A stretch of 64,000 nucleotides of DNA, taken from assembly GCF_001641265.1 (NCBI RefSeq), contig NW_020167530.1:248001-312000 (forward strand). Direction: 5' to 3'. This DNA is from Pseudogymnoascus destructans (Eukaryota > Ascomycota > Leotiomycetes > Thelebolales > Thelebolaceae). The notes beneath the pieces are model-generated. The model was given only the letters and a program-made list of their open reading frames with translations. It did not search any database and had not been told where the DNA came from. This document shows positions 21,565 to 34,092 of the stretch, piece after piece; positions within the stretch are counted from its first letter, which is position 1; every line of letters starts with the position of its first letter. Position numbers and translations under genes: made by a program.

Positions 21565-22570
21565 CTTGAAGATAGATCCCCTACCGGGTTAGAAATTCTT
21601 CGGGGGTGGTGAAAATGAAGCTGTGGTAGCGTCTCCCAAAAGTTTTAATCAGCTATGCCGCCGAGGTACCTCGTACGCCCCAAGATCCACGAGGATCTGT
21701 GTTGTGAGAGAGGACGATAGCGGGCTCAGATCTTGCAAATAGTGAATATATGAGGGAAGAGCACCCTATATTGTCAAAATATAGTAGGAGAAGGGGTTGG
21801 TGGGCTTAAAAGGAAAGTCGGGTTAAAATCCTACGGGCATCGGGAACTTGATATTCTTATCTCGGCACCAGCCGTCGGTCTTCATCCCCCGTTATCGATG
21901 ACGGGGAATTTTCTTAGCGGCTTGGCGCTACCCTCCAAGTGTCAGCCTCGCCCGCAAGGCTCCAGCGCTCTTCTTTTTTTTTTTTTTTTTTTTTTCATGT
22001 GCGTCGCAATCCGGGGAAAGATGGAGTAGCTGAGATGGTAATGCATATTTTATGTCTCGCTATGTTGACAAAAATCCGGCATATCACGAAGTGCTATTTG
22101 TGTATTGGTTGAAATGGGGTGGAACGCCGAGAATGCCACATGGGAACGCACAACAACGCCGACGGAAAGGAACCCCGAGCCCATTCAACATTCAACGGAT
22201 AAACGCACCCGCAGAGAATTACTAATTGGGGAGAGTGACATATATATATGTATTTGTGTGCTGCTCCAGTTCTGGGATTTGAGCCTGGCGGTTCTGTGAG
22301 CTGGAATATACCTGGCCGGACTTGCTGCATCGACTCTTATCACACCACGGCAGCTTCAATTTCTGAAAATTATTGGGCGTTCCTAACAGTATATGGTATA
22401 TTCCCCGCACCTTCCACCGCCAGCTAATATTCTGGGCGCAGTCTTAAATGCTCATCTGATCTCATGTTCGAAGCCTGAGCATGAACCCCGTAGCTAATAA
22501 TTTGCCACAAGTTCACATATATGCAGACCAGCGCATCCAAAAGCCTCGAAACAGAATTCCCCAAAAAGCA
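21565..22570. other. Promoter side of GCV2 and spacer
   Basis: About 1 kb upstream of GCV2. It holds a poly-T run near 21975-21996 that could be a fungal T-tract promoter element. No gene was recognised. Confidence 0.5.
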
Positions 22571-23299
22571 TTAGAAGTAATGCAGTAAAGAGATGTTTCG
22601 CGGAGTTGAAAGACCTGTTTCGAGGAATAAAAAGTTACCAGGTCGATGCTGGTGTAATAGTCTGTTCATCCCTCGTGCTCCCTTGGAAAGGATGAAATCA
22701 AGCACTTCAATTTGGTCAGGCTTGCTACGTCTGGCAGCATGATGGAGTAGCTGGCCATGTTCGGCTGAGCCTCCGCGATCGAATAACAACTTGATAGTGG
22801 CAAACGATGCGTTGACCATCGCTACGGAGAGTGGGGTATAATCGAAGTCGCATTCGGCATTTGGATCGGCGCCGTGGTCTACAAACCATAAAGTCAAGTT
22901 TTCGTCCTCTATGGCAAGGCTGCGACATGTAAGTTTGGGATACCACGGTGACGGTTCGTAACATACCTCAATAGTGGAGGGTTGCAGTAGGCTTCGGGCT
23001 CGTTAATGTTCCACCCTTAGGCAAGGAAAACTTCAAGGCTATGTTGGTCTTTAGAGTAGATGGCAGTTTTCACTTGGTGCAAGCCATAAGAGACGCCTTG
23101 CGATAGAAGATATGCGAGGGTATCTGCCACGGAGGCTTCCTATCTTCAAGGAATTTTTTGGATCCTCTTCTAGCCAGTTAGAGAATGTATTTCGGACGCC
23201 CTGCAGGTTTCTCGCGAGAACTTGTCTTCGAAGTGCTTCGATATCTTCTTCGCTGGCACATGGCTGTATCGCTTCAGCGTGGAAATTATTGCAAGACAT
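22571..23299 (-). pseudogene. Ankyrin-repeat protein, broken
   Basis: The ATG at 23299 opens a frame (MSCNNFHAEA...) that leaves the meaningful frame near 23120 through a one-base shift. The next frame reads ADTLAYLLSQG, then meets a TAA at about 23019-23021 where relatives would probably have CAA. After a 47-bp intron (22920-22966, GTATGT donor, CAG acceptor) the ankyrin pattern resumes with LWFVDHGADPNAECD, then TPLSVAMVNASFATIKLLFDRG and LLHHAARR. The coding sense is lost again near 22600. Two internal lesions and a truncated end make it a pseudogene. Ankyrin repeats bind proteins; the original partner is unknown. Confidence 0.75.
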
Positions 23300-23458
23300 T
23301 TTAGACCCGAAGTTATGTTAGTATAGTAACGGTGATGTAACCAAACTATTTGAAAGCAAGCAGACCAAGAAACGTGAAAGAAGCTTGTCCGTATGAACCA
23401 GACGAATTCAGCAACGAACATAGGCATCTATTTCGTAGTGCCTAAGGCCCAAAAATAA

Positions 23459-23601
23459 GTTGAAGTATCACCATTAGGTTACAAACGTATATCATGTAAC
23501 ATAATGTTGCAGGAATCGGGGTTCAGAGTCGCGGGAGCCACTGGCGTGGCACCCACCCACATATATAGTTCTCAGTAGTTGTAACCTATATACTTCAACT
23601 A
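23459..23601. repeat. Short element with inverted ends, possibly a copia LTR
   Basis: The left end AGTTGAAGTAT with TAGGTTACAAC nearby is mirrored by GTTGTAACCTA and ATACTTCAACT on the right. The segment lies directly upstream of the copia coding remnant, so it may be its 5' LTR, or a small inverted-repeat element. I found no matching copy downstream of the copia element. Confidence 0.4.
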
Positions 23602-23610
23602 ATCAACAAC

Positions 23611-26600
23611 TTGTCTACCACCAACACTTCCAATGACCATCGTAAATCAAGGGACAAAGCTCTACCGCGATCCGATTCTGAAGAACTATGGCACGTACGA
23701 TCAGGGCACTTAGGCCAAGCCGCCCTGCGTGCTCTAGTAAAACACGCCCGGAACGTCGAAATCAAAGGCACAGCGCGCATCGATTGCGAGCACTGCTCTA
23801 AAGCACACGCCAAACAGATAATCTCGAAGGTCCCATCAGAAAGGAGCTCTAGACGTCCGTTCTGGAGAGTTCTATGGGACCTCTTCGACTTTCACACCGG
23901 GTACGACGGATCCAATTGGCTACTACTAGTTAAAGACGAATACAGTGGTACGCTCTTTGGATTCCTTCTCAAGAACAAATCTCACACGAGCGTATCAGAC
24001 ACCATTCAGGCGTTTGATGCTCACGTAACAAGACATTACGGTCTCTCTATATGTTTCCTCAAGCACAACAATGATAAATCGGTGATCCCGATCAACCAAC
24101 AAGGAACAACTGGCTACCAACGCTGGACGAAAGAGCGGGGTATAATCCTCGAGCTTACGCCGTCCTATACACACGAGCCAAATGGAGGAATCGAAAGAGC
24201 AGGCGGCACTATAATCCCCCGCTCTATCGCAATGCTCGCTGGCGCAAACCTTCCTGAGAAGCTCTGGCCTGAGAGCACCATGACAGCGATCTTTCTCCAC
24301 AACATAAGCCCGAGCCAAAAGCACCATTGGCGCACGCCACATGATGTCCTAAGCTCGTGGTTCCAGCAATACTTTCGATGGTATGAGCCAAAATATGTGG
24401 AGAGCTTAACAGCTGATCTTCAGCCCAACTGGTCTGGCATTTATGCCTACGGATCACGGGCCTACCCATTGATCAAAGATCGCGAAGCTGGGCGCAATGT
24501 GCGAGCTTTCAAAACAGCTCCGCGCGCAGCAATAGGATACCTAGTAGGTTACATGTCTCAAAACATATATCGAGTATGGATTCCTGAGCTCGATCGGGTG
24601 ATTGTAACTAGGAACGTTATGTTCGACGAGCGTACGAAGTACACTCCCCAACCAGAACTCGCACCAGGAGATCTCACCACACTGTCATCTATAGCAGATG
24701 GCCTCGAGATCTTAGGGGTGGGTAACGGCGAGCTCGAAACAATTAAGGCGAGCGTGGTCGATCAACTGCCTGAGGTGGACAAAGCTCAAAAAGAAACGTC
24801 CTCAGAGCATGATCAAGAAACCATGGAGGCGGTGATCTCGGGGGTGATCCACCAAGAAGAAAAGGGAGAAGCTGAATACCTCCTTGGCCTCCTCACACCT
24901 GAGACAACGCCAGCACCAACCGCTTTTAGAGATCGCACTCTAGAACCTCCACAAGGAGCTCTAGAAGCGCCAACCCAAGCTAATCAGGGGTCGAGTAGTT
25001 TGGATGAGTTAGAGGAAAGCACATCTCCTCCTAACCGTACGACCTCTGAGCACGCAACATTAGATGGTGAGATCGCTACTCACCACCCAGCGAATGCTCA
25101 TGAAGTGCAGCCTACGACCGAAGCTCGTAGTCCTGTAGAAGAAGTAGAAGCGGAAGAAACGCTCTCACAAGAAGTCACAGAAAGCTCTACAGAGCAGGAA
25201 ACCCTGCCTGTACGCTTCAGTGAAAGGCTTCGATCGAGAGGAAGAACGGGTTTATACAGCACCCTCTATTCTAAGCTCGAAGAAACTGATCCTAAGTTCG
25301 CCGAATTCTTGGAATCGCATATGCCTGATCCACCTACGCAAAAACCATGGATCGACGACCTTAACACAACGCATGCTGTGATTGCAGCCTCTATCCTACA
25401 GGGGCGAGCATTGCGGCAGACAACACTAATCCCACCTACGAACGAAAAAGATCTTCCAAAAGCGCCTAAAGCATGGCGCAATCTAGAGAAGCACCTTTAT
25501 GGCGCTCAATTCAAGGATGACGCTGAGCTCGAGCTTAAGAAACTCGAGTCAAAGGACTGCTGGAGAATTATTCCTGAACACGAAATACCGACTGGAACAA
25601 AGCCAATACCACTGAAATGGGTATTCACTTATAAGGTGGACCTTCATGGTACGCTCATACGCTGCAAATCGCGCATCGTAGCTTGAGGCGATCTTCAGGA
25701 TGAAGAATCGATCTTCTCGACCTATGCTGCAATGCTTGCGGCCCAAGTATTTCGCATAATGATGGCTGTTGCAGCTAAAAATGATCTTGAGATCAATGAA
25801 CGCCAAACGAGATACACGAAGCTCGCCAGTAGTATGCTACCTACCAGATGGATTTAAGCAGGCAGGCAAAGTGGTGTATGTGGATCGCGTGCTCTACGGA
25901 TTAAGAGACTCGCCAGCTCTCTGGTTCAAAGAGCTTACGAATACGCTCTCACTCTTTGACCTCATCCAATCTACTGAGGACCGGTGCTTGTTTTACGACG
26001 AGCACCAAAAGTTATTTGTCATGATCTTCATCGACGATTGCCTGTTCCTCTATCATCAGAAAGACTACTTGTACGCTCGGAAGCTTATTAAAAGCTTTAC
26101 TACGAAGTATGAAGTCCGCGAGCTAGGGGACGTTGAGTGGTTCCTAGGAATCCGATGTTACGGCTATAGTAACATGATGTCATGGTTACAGGGCCAGGGC
26201 CTAGTAACGTGACGTGTGAGTCACATAACGTGACGTGTGAGTCACAGTGGGAAGCGGGTTAGGCTGCCATGTGACGGGGCTAATGGATAGTTGCAGAAAC
26301 TAGTGGATATTGGATAGTTGAGCTATCCACGAACTATCCTGAATATCTAGCTATCCGCCAACTATCCAGATTACCCATGAGGCACGACGCCACTATATAA
26401 GTAGATAGTATTTCCTTAGATAGGAGCTTCGTGCTCAACTCAATACAGTATTTGTTATATACTAGTAACGTGTTACTTGAAGCCTTTGTGTCTGATCCCC
26501 TGCCTCCTCTGATAAGTAAACCTTTACGCAAGAGAACCTCTGTGTCTTCTATCGTTTAGAAGTCAGCGTTACATCCGAGTGATACGTGATCGTAAAGCTC

Positions 26601-27440
26601 ACAAGATCTATTTGACGCATACGACGTACATTGAGAAGATCGCAAACAAGTTTGGTCTGATCGAAGGAACAAGCCCAGCCACACCACTTCCTACTCTGGA
26701 ATTCCTACCAAACAAGAACAAGGCGTCTGCTCGCCAGATCAAGGAATATCAGGAGAAGGTCAGTTCAGTGCTCTACACAGTGATCATGATCCGGCCAGAC
26801 GTAGCTTTTGCTGCTTAATTACTCACGCTACCTAGCAAACCCAAGCTCGGAGCACATCACTGTTATTGATTGGTCGATCAAATACCTCTATGGTACGCGG
26901 ACGCTCTCAGTACAGTACGATGGTAAGCTCCATGGCACGCAGGTGATTATAGCATCTGACGCTTCCTTTGGCGACGATCCTGAAACGCAGAGCTCTTCAG
27001 AAGGCTATATGATCTCCTTATTCGGAGGAGTCGTAGCCTGGAAAGCGAACAGATCCACAGCAGTTACGACGTCTACAACAGAAGCCGAGCTCCGCGGCTT
27101 AACAGAAGCAGGAAAAGAGACTATTGCTCTTAAAAGGCTTCTTTCAGAAATCCGTTTAGAGCTCGGCAATACATGGACGATCTTTTGCGATAACCAGCAA
27201 ATGATCTGGTTAGTAGTAGGGGAGAATACGAGAATAGCTACAAAGCTCCAGCACGTAGATATTCAAAATATGTGGCTCCGTCAGGAGCACCAGGCTGGCA
27301 GTTTCGAGATCGCCTATCTCCCAACAGCTGATATGCCAGCTGACGGGCTTACAAAGAACCTTCCAAGGCATAAGTTCGAGCATTTCCGTGCTCTCCTTAA
27401 CCTTAAGGACACATGCGAGCTTGAGAATGGCCGTTTGTAA
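23611..27440 (+). pseudogene. Ty1/copia polyprotein, degenerate: integrase, reverse transcriptase, RNase H
   Basis: Gag and protease are missing. The first recognisable part is the GAG-pre-integrase zinc region (LWHVRSGHLG, CEHCSKAHAK), followed by a copia integrase (D in LWDLFDFHTGYDG, E in PNGGIERAGG). Reverse transcriptase starts about 25370. It is broken by a TGA at 25684-25686 (IVA*GDLQ, most simply CGA to TGA), by frame changes near 25770, and by a 418-bp solo LTR at 26156-26573. The catalytic motif reads FIDDCLF. The frame changes again at about 26810 before the RNase H domain (IIASDASFGDD, TSTTEAEL). It ends at 27440. No clear 3' LTR was found. Confidence 0.9.
26156..26573 (+). repeat. 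Solo LTR inside copia reverse transcriptase
   Basis: A 418-bp segment beginning TGTTACGG and ending GCGTTACA is flanked by TCCGA on both sides (26151-26155 and 26574-26578). Removing it with one TCCGA rejoins the copia frame as WFLGIR-VIRDRKAHKIYL. A related copy, inverted, lies at 36773-37170. It contains a duplicated block (ACGTGACGTGTGAGTCACA, about 26208-26245) and several CTATCC repeats. Confidence 0.9.
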
Positions 27441-27768
27441 GCTTGTACACACATTTATACGCTCTATCGAGCATCTTTCATTTGTACAATTCCATTTGTA
27501 ATCTAACAATCCCATGTTTGCAATCGCAAACACCCTTGCAAACGCCTACAAACAGGCAGTGCAGAGTTCCTCAGAGCAACCCCTTTAAAAGGACGCGAGC
27601 GCGATCATTCATCGCCCTTCTCTTGTGCTCACACTAAATACAGATAGAGCCAAAATAATGGCCAGAGCTCGGGAAGGGGCTGTACGTTAGTCTACGAGCA
27701 CGGCAAGGAACAAGGCAGAGCGCGGAGAACAGTTTCATATCAGTGGGCGACGTTCCCAAGCTCTCACC
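27441..27768. other. Spacer after the copia element
   Basis: No coding sequence was recognised. A TTTAAAAGG motif followed by a pyrimidine-rich stretch (about 27583-27630) resembles an LTR promoter and leader, so the copia 3' LTR may lie here, but I found no second copy to prove it. Confidence 0.35.
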
Positions 27769-28325
27769 CTAACCCCCCCCCATATCTACCAATCCCACCC
27801 CCAAACTCCCCCAGAAAATTCCACCGACGATCACTCCAGCACCGAATCCACCACCTGGCCAAGAATTGCCATAATCATCGCGCGGCACGCGAGCACCGAC
27901 GGACCGCCAGGAGAGGGCGCGAGCAGGCCACCAAGTTGCGCCAGGAGTGCACCGAGCTGTGCTCCCTGGGCGGGAGGAGGAGGAGCGGCAAAGCTCCCAA
28001 GGATGTGAGACCCAAAGGGCGAGGGAGCAGCCAAATTGCCTGAAGGTGACAGCAGAGAGAGGTGCAGGAGCGCCGAAACCAGAAAGAGGCACAGGAGCTC
28101 CAAAGCCAGGAGCGGCGGCGAGGGCGTTGGCGGGTGCGGGAGCAGACGACAAGCCACCAGGCTTCTTGTCGGCAACTGCGAGAGCGTCGCGGACGTAACC
28201 GCGCAGGCGGTTCCTCTTCTACAATGATCGTTAGCACATTCAAACAAGGGGAGGAGCAGGAAGACGTACCACCACAGACAGAGCAGGATCGGCCATGAGC
28301 CCAGCAAGTAGCGCCACGGCGCTCG
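27769..28325 (-). pseudogene. Relic of a Cys-cluster accessory gene, 3' portion
   Basis: On the minus strand the reading frame enters from the other side of Ty3 element 2 (35018-35088) and continues here as APSAVALLAGLMADPALSVV. A 51-bp intron follows (28219-28269, GTACGT donor, TGTAG acceptor), then KRNRLRGYVRDALAVADKK and a long Ala/Pro/Gly stretch. Sense appears to shift frame near 28045 (PSGNLAAPSPFGSHILG in the next frame). The helical part after a Cys motif and the intron resemble the antisense gene of Ty3 element 1. The gene is split, probably truncated at its 5' end and frameshifted. Confidence 0.55.
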
Positions 28326-29235
28326 TGTCATACTGACATTCGTTGCACTCAGTTTGCTATCAAACTCAAGAGCAAACTTGGAAATCTCCTCCTCAAACCT
28401 ACAAGTCACTATACATATTTTGGCTTATCACACCAACAACAAGAGCAATACTACTCAACGATTGCTACAACCATCTATGATTCATTACACATCATCGCTC
28501 CTTAGTTACTGGGCCGATATTACCACATAGCATATCTCTACAACCCTCTATGATTCATTACATGACATCACTCATACTACCACATGACATATCTCTACCA
28601 ACTAGATGCCTAGGAGCATGAACGATAGCTCTAAAAGTTCCTACGAACCTCTATGATTTATTACATGTCATCGCTCTTTAGTTACCCACAAGATTGGTTA
28701 TGTTATGACATAATTTGTCTATGACATAATTTGTCTATAGGGGTACTCTGACCTTGGACCTCCTTTTACTTCCTATAGGCTACGAACCTAAGAGATGGTT
28801 CTATGGGATTCTCTTATGTCGACTACAGTTACCAAGCCTGGTAAGTCATGGAAAGTCTTGGAAAATGAGAGAACTACACTCCTTTAGCATAAATAGGATT
28901 GCCCTTTCCTTAAGAAAGGGCAAGCAGACAATACAGTAAATCGACTATCACATACTTCCACGTCTTTTCCAAGCTTCCAAGCATTCATCTTGTTACTCCT
29001 TGTTTCTGAAAAGTCAGTGAGGTGTTAACCTCTGACTTACCCCTGAGTTCCCAGACTCAACATTTGTTGCAACTTGTCTGAACCACTTCACTACATCACA
29101 CACCTGATTGCTGCGTTGTGGAATAGTCTAAGCTACGACCCTTTGGCTCTGTTTTCTAAGACAGTGTGTTGTCTTAGTAAATTCATCCCTTCCTTGGGTG
29201 GCTAGATTCTCACATCTGGTGCACCCACCATTACA
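28326..29235 (+). repeat. 5' LTR of Ty3 element 2
   Basis: 910 bp, with two copies of the 16-bp unit TGACATAATTTGTCTA near 28706-28738. It is the family type for the LTR copies at 39.7 kb and 45.1-48.6 kb. Confidence 0.93.
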
Positions 29236-29287
29236 CCTTGTCTGCTTCAAGCTTCAACTATTTCTATAGCAGCACTTCGATACTACA

Positions 29288-32200
29288 ATGGAGGACGACC
29301 AAGCTCCTACAACTACTGCTGAACAGCAGATGCAACAACTGTTTGCCTTTATACAAAATATAGCAAACAAACTTGAGAATTTGGAAAACACCTTTCAAGC
29401 CAACACTTCAGCAACACAATCCTCAACTCAGACACATCATACAGAGCTTCCCACAGCTCCTCTGGCTATGTCGGGTACCCCAGGTGCACTTCCTAAAGTG
29501 CAAACACCAGATTTATACCATGGAGACAGGAGGAAGTTGAAGGGATTTCTTATGCAACTGGACATCTACTTCACCCTCAGGCCTCATCAGTTCACCTCAG
29601 ATATTCAGAAGATATATTTCGCTGCCAGCTACCTCCGTGGATCTGCATTCAACTTCTTTGAGCCATATCTTAGAAGACTTAGTGGCAACAACCAAAATAC
29701 CACTACACCTTTGATTACCTCTTATGACCAGTTTCAAGAGGAACTTACCAGGACCTTTGGAGACATCAACGAAACTGCTACAGCAGAAAGAGAGCTACAG
29801 AAGCTATGTCAAAAGACCTCTGCTGCTCAGTATACAACAGAATTTAGGAGAATCACTTCTCACTTGACTTGGAATGAAGAAGCCTTAGTCTTCACTTACT
29901 ACCAAGGGCTCAAGAGCTCTATTAAGGATGAACTCAGCAAAGAAGAACGCCCTACAACACTTCAAACGCTTATAGAGAAAGCTGTCAGACTTGATGATAG
30001 GCTTTTTGAAAGAAGAAAGGAGAAGAACCAAGACTGGCATCCAACAAGAAATTTCAACAATTACACCTCTACACCAACTGCTAAGGACTCAGCACCTGAA
30101 CCTATGGACTTAGACGCCTCTATAAAGAGATCTACAGCAAATCCAGCACCTCAGCCTACAAGAAGCCCTCAAAAACTGAAAAGGGGTAAACTTACTCCTC
30201 AAGAAAGAAAACACAGAATGGACAACAACCTTTGTTTATACTGTGGCAAAGGGGGGCACAGAATTCAGGAGTGCTATTCAGCACGGGGGAGTGCTGAATC
30301 AAAACATATAGCAGCCTCAGACACAGTCACAGCTGCTATTCCTGAAAAACTTGAAAAATCCCCACCAGGCACAACTTCAACTGAGACTACAACTTCTCCC
30401 CTAGACAACAAAGATGTGTCGATGGTGCTTTCTCAGAGTTTCACACACCTGTTAATCCCTATTCAACTCCATTTCAAACAACAGGTGTTATCTACAAGGG
30501 CTATGATAGACTCAGGGGCAACAGGCAACTTTATATCTCAAGACCTCATCTTGACACACCAGTTACCTACAATTCCCAAACGCACTCCAGAGTTGCTCCG
30601 AGTCATTGATGGAACTCCTATCAGTTCAGGTTCCATTACCTGCAACACCCCAGTACTCAAACTTGAGATTCCCCTAGGAAAATCAACATTTTCAGACACC
30701 ATCTCTTTAGATGTTATACCAATGAAGTACTCAGTCATCCTAGGTCTTCCATGGCTTCAAAGGCATGATCCAACTATCAATTGGAAGCATTTATCGCTTG
30801 GGTTTAGCTCAAATCCGGAGCTCAATACTGAAAAAACCCTTCAAGCCTCAGTTACCCCTATTCAGGTCCAAGACTCAGACTTGTCCCAGATCAAGGATTT
30901 TGACCAAACTATGGACGATATATCATCTCTGATATGGGTTAAACCTTTCCAACCTGTCCTGGAGATAGCAGCTACTTCAGATTTGGAGAAATCATCTCAG
31001 GAGGTCATTTTGCCTTTAGCATACCAAGACTACCAACATCTTTTTGACAAGGCAAAGGCATCAATTCTGCCAAAGCACCAGCCTTATGACCATGAGATAC
31101 CACTCGCAGAAGGCTCAATGCCTCCCTACGGCCCTATCTACTCTCTATCTGAATTAGAGCTGAAAACTCTCAGAGAATACCTAGATGAGAACCTTAGTTC
31201 TGGCTTTATCAGACCTTCTTCCTCACCAGCAGGAGCTCCTATTCTCTTTGTCAAGAAGAAAGATGGCTCCTTGCATCTCTGTGTTGATTATAGGGGCCTT
31301 AATGCAGTCACTGTTAAAAACAGATATGCTTTACCCCTTATCCCTGAGCTCATGGATAGGCTCTCTTCAGCAAAGATCTTTACCAAGTTAGATCTCAGGT
31401 GAGCTTATAACCTGATACGCATCAAGGAAGATGATGAGTGGAAGACAGCATTCAGAACACGCTATGGTCATTTTGAATACCAGGTAATGCCTTTTGGGCT
31501 TGCCAATGCACCTGCTTCTTTCCAAGCTCTCATGAATGATATTCTAAGACCTTACTTGGATATCTTTGTTGTTGTCTACTTAGACGACATTCTTATATAC
31601 TCTTTAGACACTCAAGAGCATGTTCTACATGTTAGACAAGTCTTAGAGAAGCTATCTCAAGCACAACTCTTTTGCAAACTTGAGAAATGTCTTTTCCATA
31701 TGTCTCAAGTTGATTTCTTGGGACATAGAATTTCAACAGAAGGCATTCAGATGGATCCTGAAAAGACAAAAGCAGTACAAACGTGGCCTATTCCTTCCAG
31801 CATTAAAGAGGTTCAGTCTTTCCTTGGGTTTGCCAACTATTACAGGAGGTTTATACCAAGATATACATCCTTGGCTTTACCCCTAACTCAATTACTTCAC
31901 AAGGACACTTTGTATCACTGGGATAAGACACAGCAAGATGCTTTCGATGCTCTTAAAGGAGAATTCAAAGAAGGGAAAATGTTACTACACTTTAACCCCT
32001 TGAAACCTGCCACTCTTGAGACAGATGCCTCAGATTTTGCCATTTCTGGAATCTTATACCAAGCTCCAAAAGACAAACAAGAAGAGCTACAGCCTGTGGC
32101 ATTTTACTCAAGAAAGCTATCAGCAGCCGAACAAAACTATCCCATTACAGACAAGGAACTGCTTGCCATAGTATGTTCTCTAAAGCATTGGAGATGCTAC

Positions 32201-34081
32201 CTTGAAGGGGCAAACTATCCTATCACTATTTACAGTGACCATTCAAATCTCTTGACCTTTACAACCACTAAACAGCTCAATCGACGACAAGCAAGGTGGT
32301 CTGAACAACTAGGAGGTTTTGACTTTGTTATAAAACATGTCTCAGGGGCCAAGAATCAAAGAGCAGATCTCCTCTCAAGAAGACATGACTACCAAGATTC
32401 TGCTAAAACAAGCAATACAAAGGCCCTGCTAGACTCTACAAAGCTTATAGCAGCATCTTTAAGCAACCCTCGCACTACAGAGGACTTAGAGGGAAACTTA
32501 TCCCCTCAAAACCAAGTTGCCCCCATTACCTCTTCTCAGAAACCAGAGACCTTTAAAGACTATACACCCTCAGCAACACTTCTTAAAGCATTCAAAGATG
32601 CTTACAACCACGATCCCTTTGCCAAAAGAACTTTGGAATACCTCCAGAAGAAAGGCTCCTCTCTTGAGAAAGTTGGACTACAAAATTTCTCAAAAAATCA
32701 GCAAGGACTTCTCTTATTCAAGAGCTATATCTATGTCCCAAGGGATAAACAATTACAGCTACACCTCCTACAGCAGTTCCATGATGCTCCAGCTGCAGGG
32801 CACTTTGGCTTTGCAAAAACTTATGAACTTCTAACAAGAAAGTTCTACTGGCCTAGTCTAAGGACTACTCTTCAAGACTATATATCTTCTTGCACTACTT
32901 GCAACTTGAACAAACCTACACGGCAAAAGCCCTATGGCCTCTTGCAGCCTCTACCTATACCAGAACGCCCATGGGACTCCATATCCATTGACTTTATAGT
33001 CAAGTTGCCTCCTTCTATCCCAAAAGGGGGTGCTACCCCTTATGACTCTATCCTTGTGGTGGTAGAAAGGCTCACAAAAATGGCACACTTTGAGCCTTGC
33101 AATGAGACTATCACAGCTTCTGAACTTGCGTGGCTATTCCTCAAGGTGGTCTTTAAATATCATGGAATTCCTGGACACTGGATCTCAGATAGGGGAGCAG
33201 TTTTCACTTCAAACTTTTTTAAGGAGTTCTCTAAACTCTTAAACATGGAACAACGCTTTTCTACAGCTTATCACCCTCAAACAGATGGCCAGACAGAGAG
33301 AGTCAACTCTGTACTTGAACAATATCTAAGAATTTATACAAACTATGCTCAAGACAACTGGGCAGATCTTCTCCATCTTGCAGAATTTGCTTACAACAAC
33401 ACGGTCTCTAACACCACAAAAGAGACACCTTTCTATGCAAACTATGGTTATCACCCTAGGTTTGAAGTGGCAGAACTTAATTGTCCTGAAAATCTCAAAA
33501 ACCCTTCTGCTACTGAAAGAATCATCTACCTTAAGGGCCTCCAGGACTATCTCAAGGTCCAAATACAGCGTGCACAAGACGAGCAGGCTCAGGCCTTTAA
33601 CAGGGGGGTGGTTGCACCACAATTCAAAGTTGGTGATCAAGTCTTTTTGTCTAGAAGACATATCACAACTACTAGACCATCAGACAAACTTAATACTAAA
33701 AGACTTGGACCCTTTAAGATCACAAGGACTATTGGCAAGAATGCTTTCGAGCTTGCATTACCACCTACTTGGACTATCCATAATGTCTTCCATGCATCTC
33801 TCTTGTCTAAGGCACAAGAAAGTTCCTTAAGACCACTTCAGTCTCCTCCACCTCCTGTTCTGATTTTGGATCAACCAGAATATGAAGTAGAGTCTATCCT
33901 TGACAAAAAGACACTTAGAGGTCAGGACTACTTCCTCGTTAAGTGGAAAGGCTATCCTACAAGTGACAACACTTGGGAACCTAAGAGAAATCTAAAAAAT
34001 GCATCCAGGCTGATTCTAGAATTTCTTTCTAAGAAAGCCACCTGGCTAAAGGGCAAGCACACAGCTAACAAACGTCCTTAA
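29288..34081 (+). pseudogene. Gag-Pol polyprotein of Ty3 element 2, one in-frame stop
   Basis: A single frame of 1597 codons from the ATG at 29288. Order: Gag; a CX2CX4HX4C knuckle (CLYCGKGGHRIQEC, about 30233); protease (MIDSGATGNF, about 30504); reverse transcriptase (VDYRGLNA, then YLDD near 31577); RNase H; integrase (D,D,E in SIDFIVK, ISDRGAVF and DGQTERVN); and a chromodomain (about 33880-34030). The only lesion seen is a TGA at 31400-31402, directly after KLDLR in reverse transcriptase motif A, where relatives have a glycine (GGA to TGA is one change). The stop is inside the catalytic domain, so this is an inactivating change rather than a recoding site. The rest could still be supplied in trans or restored by recombination. 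Confidence 0.92.
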
Positions 34082-34092
34082 GAGGGGTATCA

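Noticed and set aside
31400..31402. Programmed stop readthrough between Gag and Pol of element 2
   Set aside because: The TGA lies inside the reverse transcriptase catalytic region, far from the gag-protease border where recoding sites occur.
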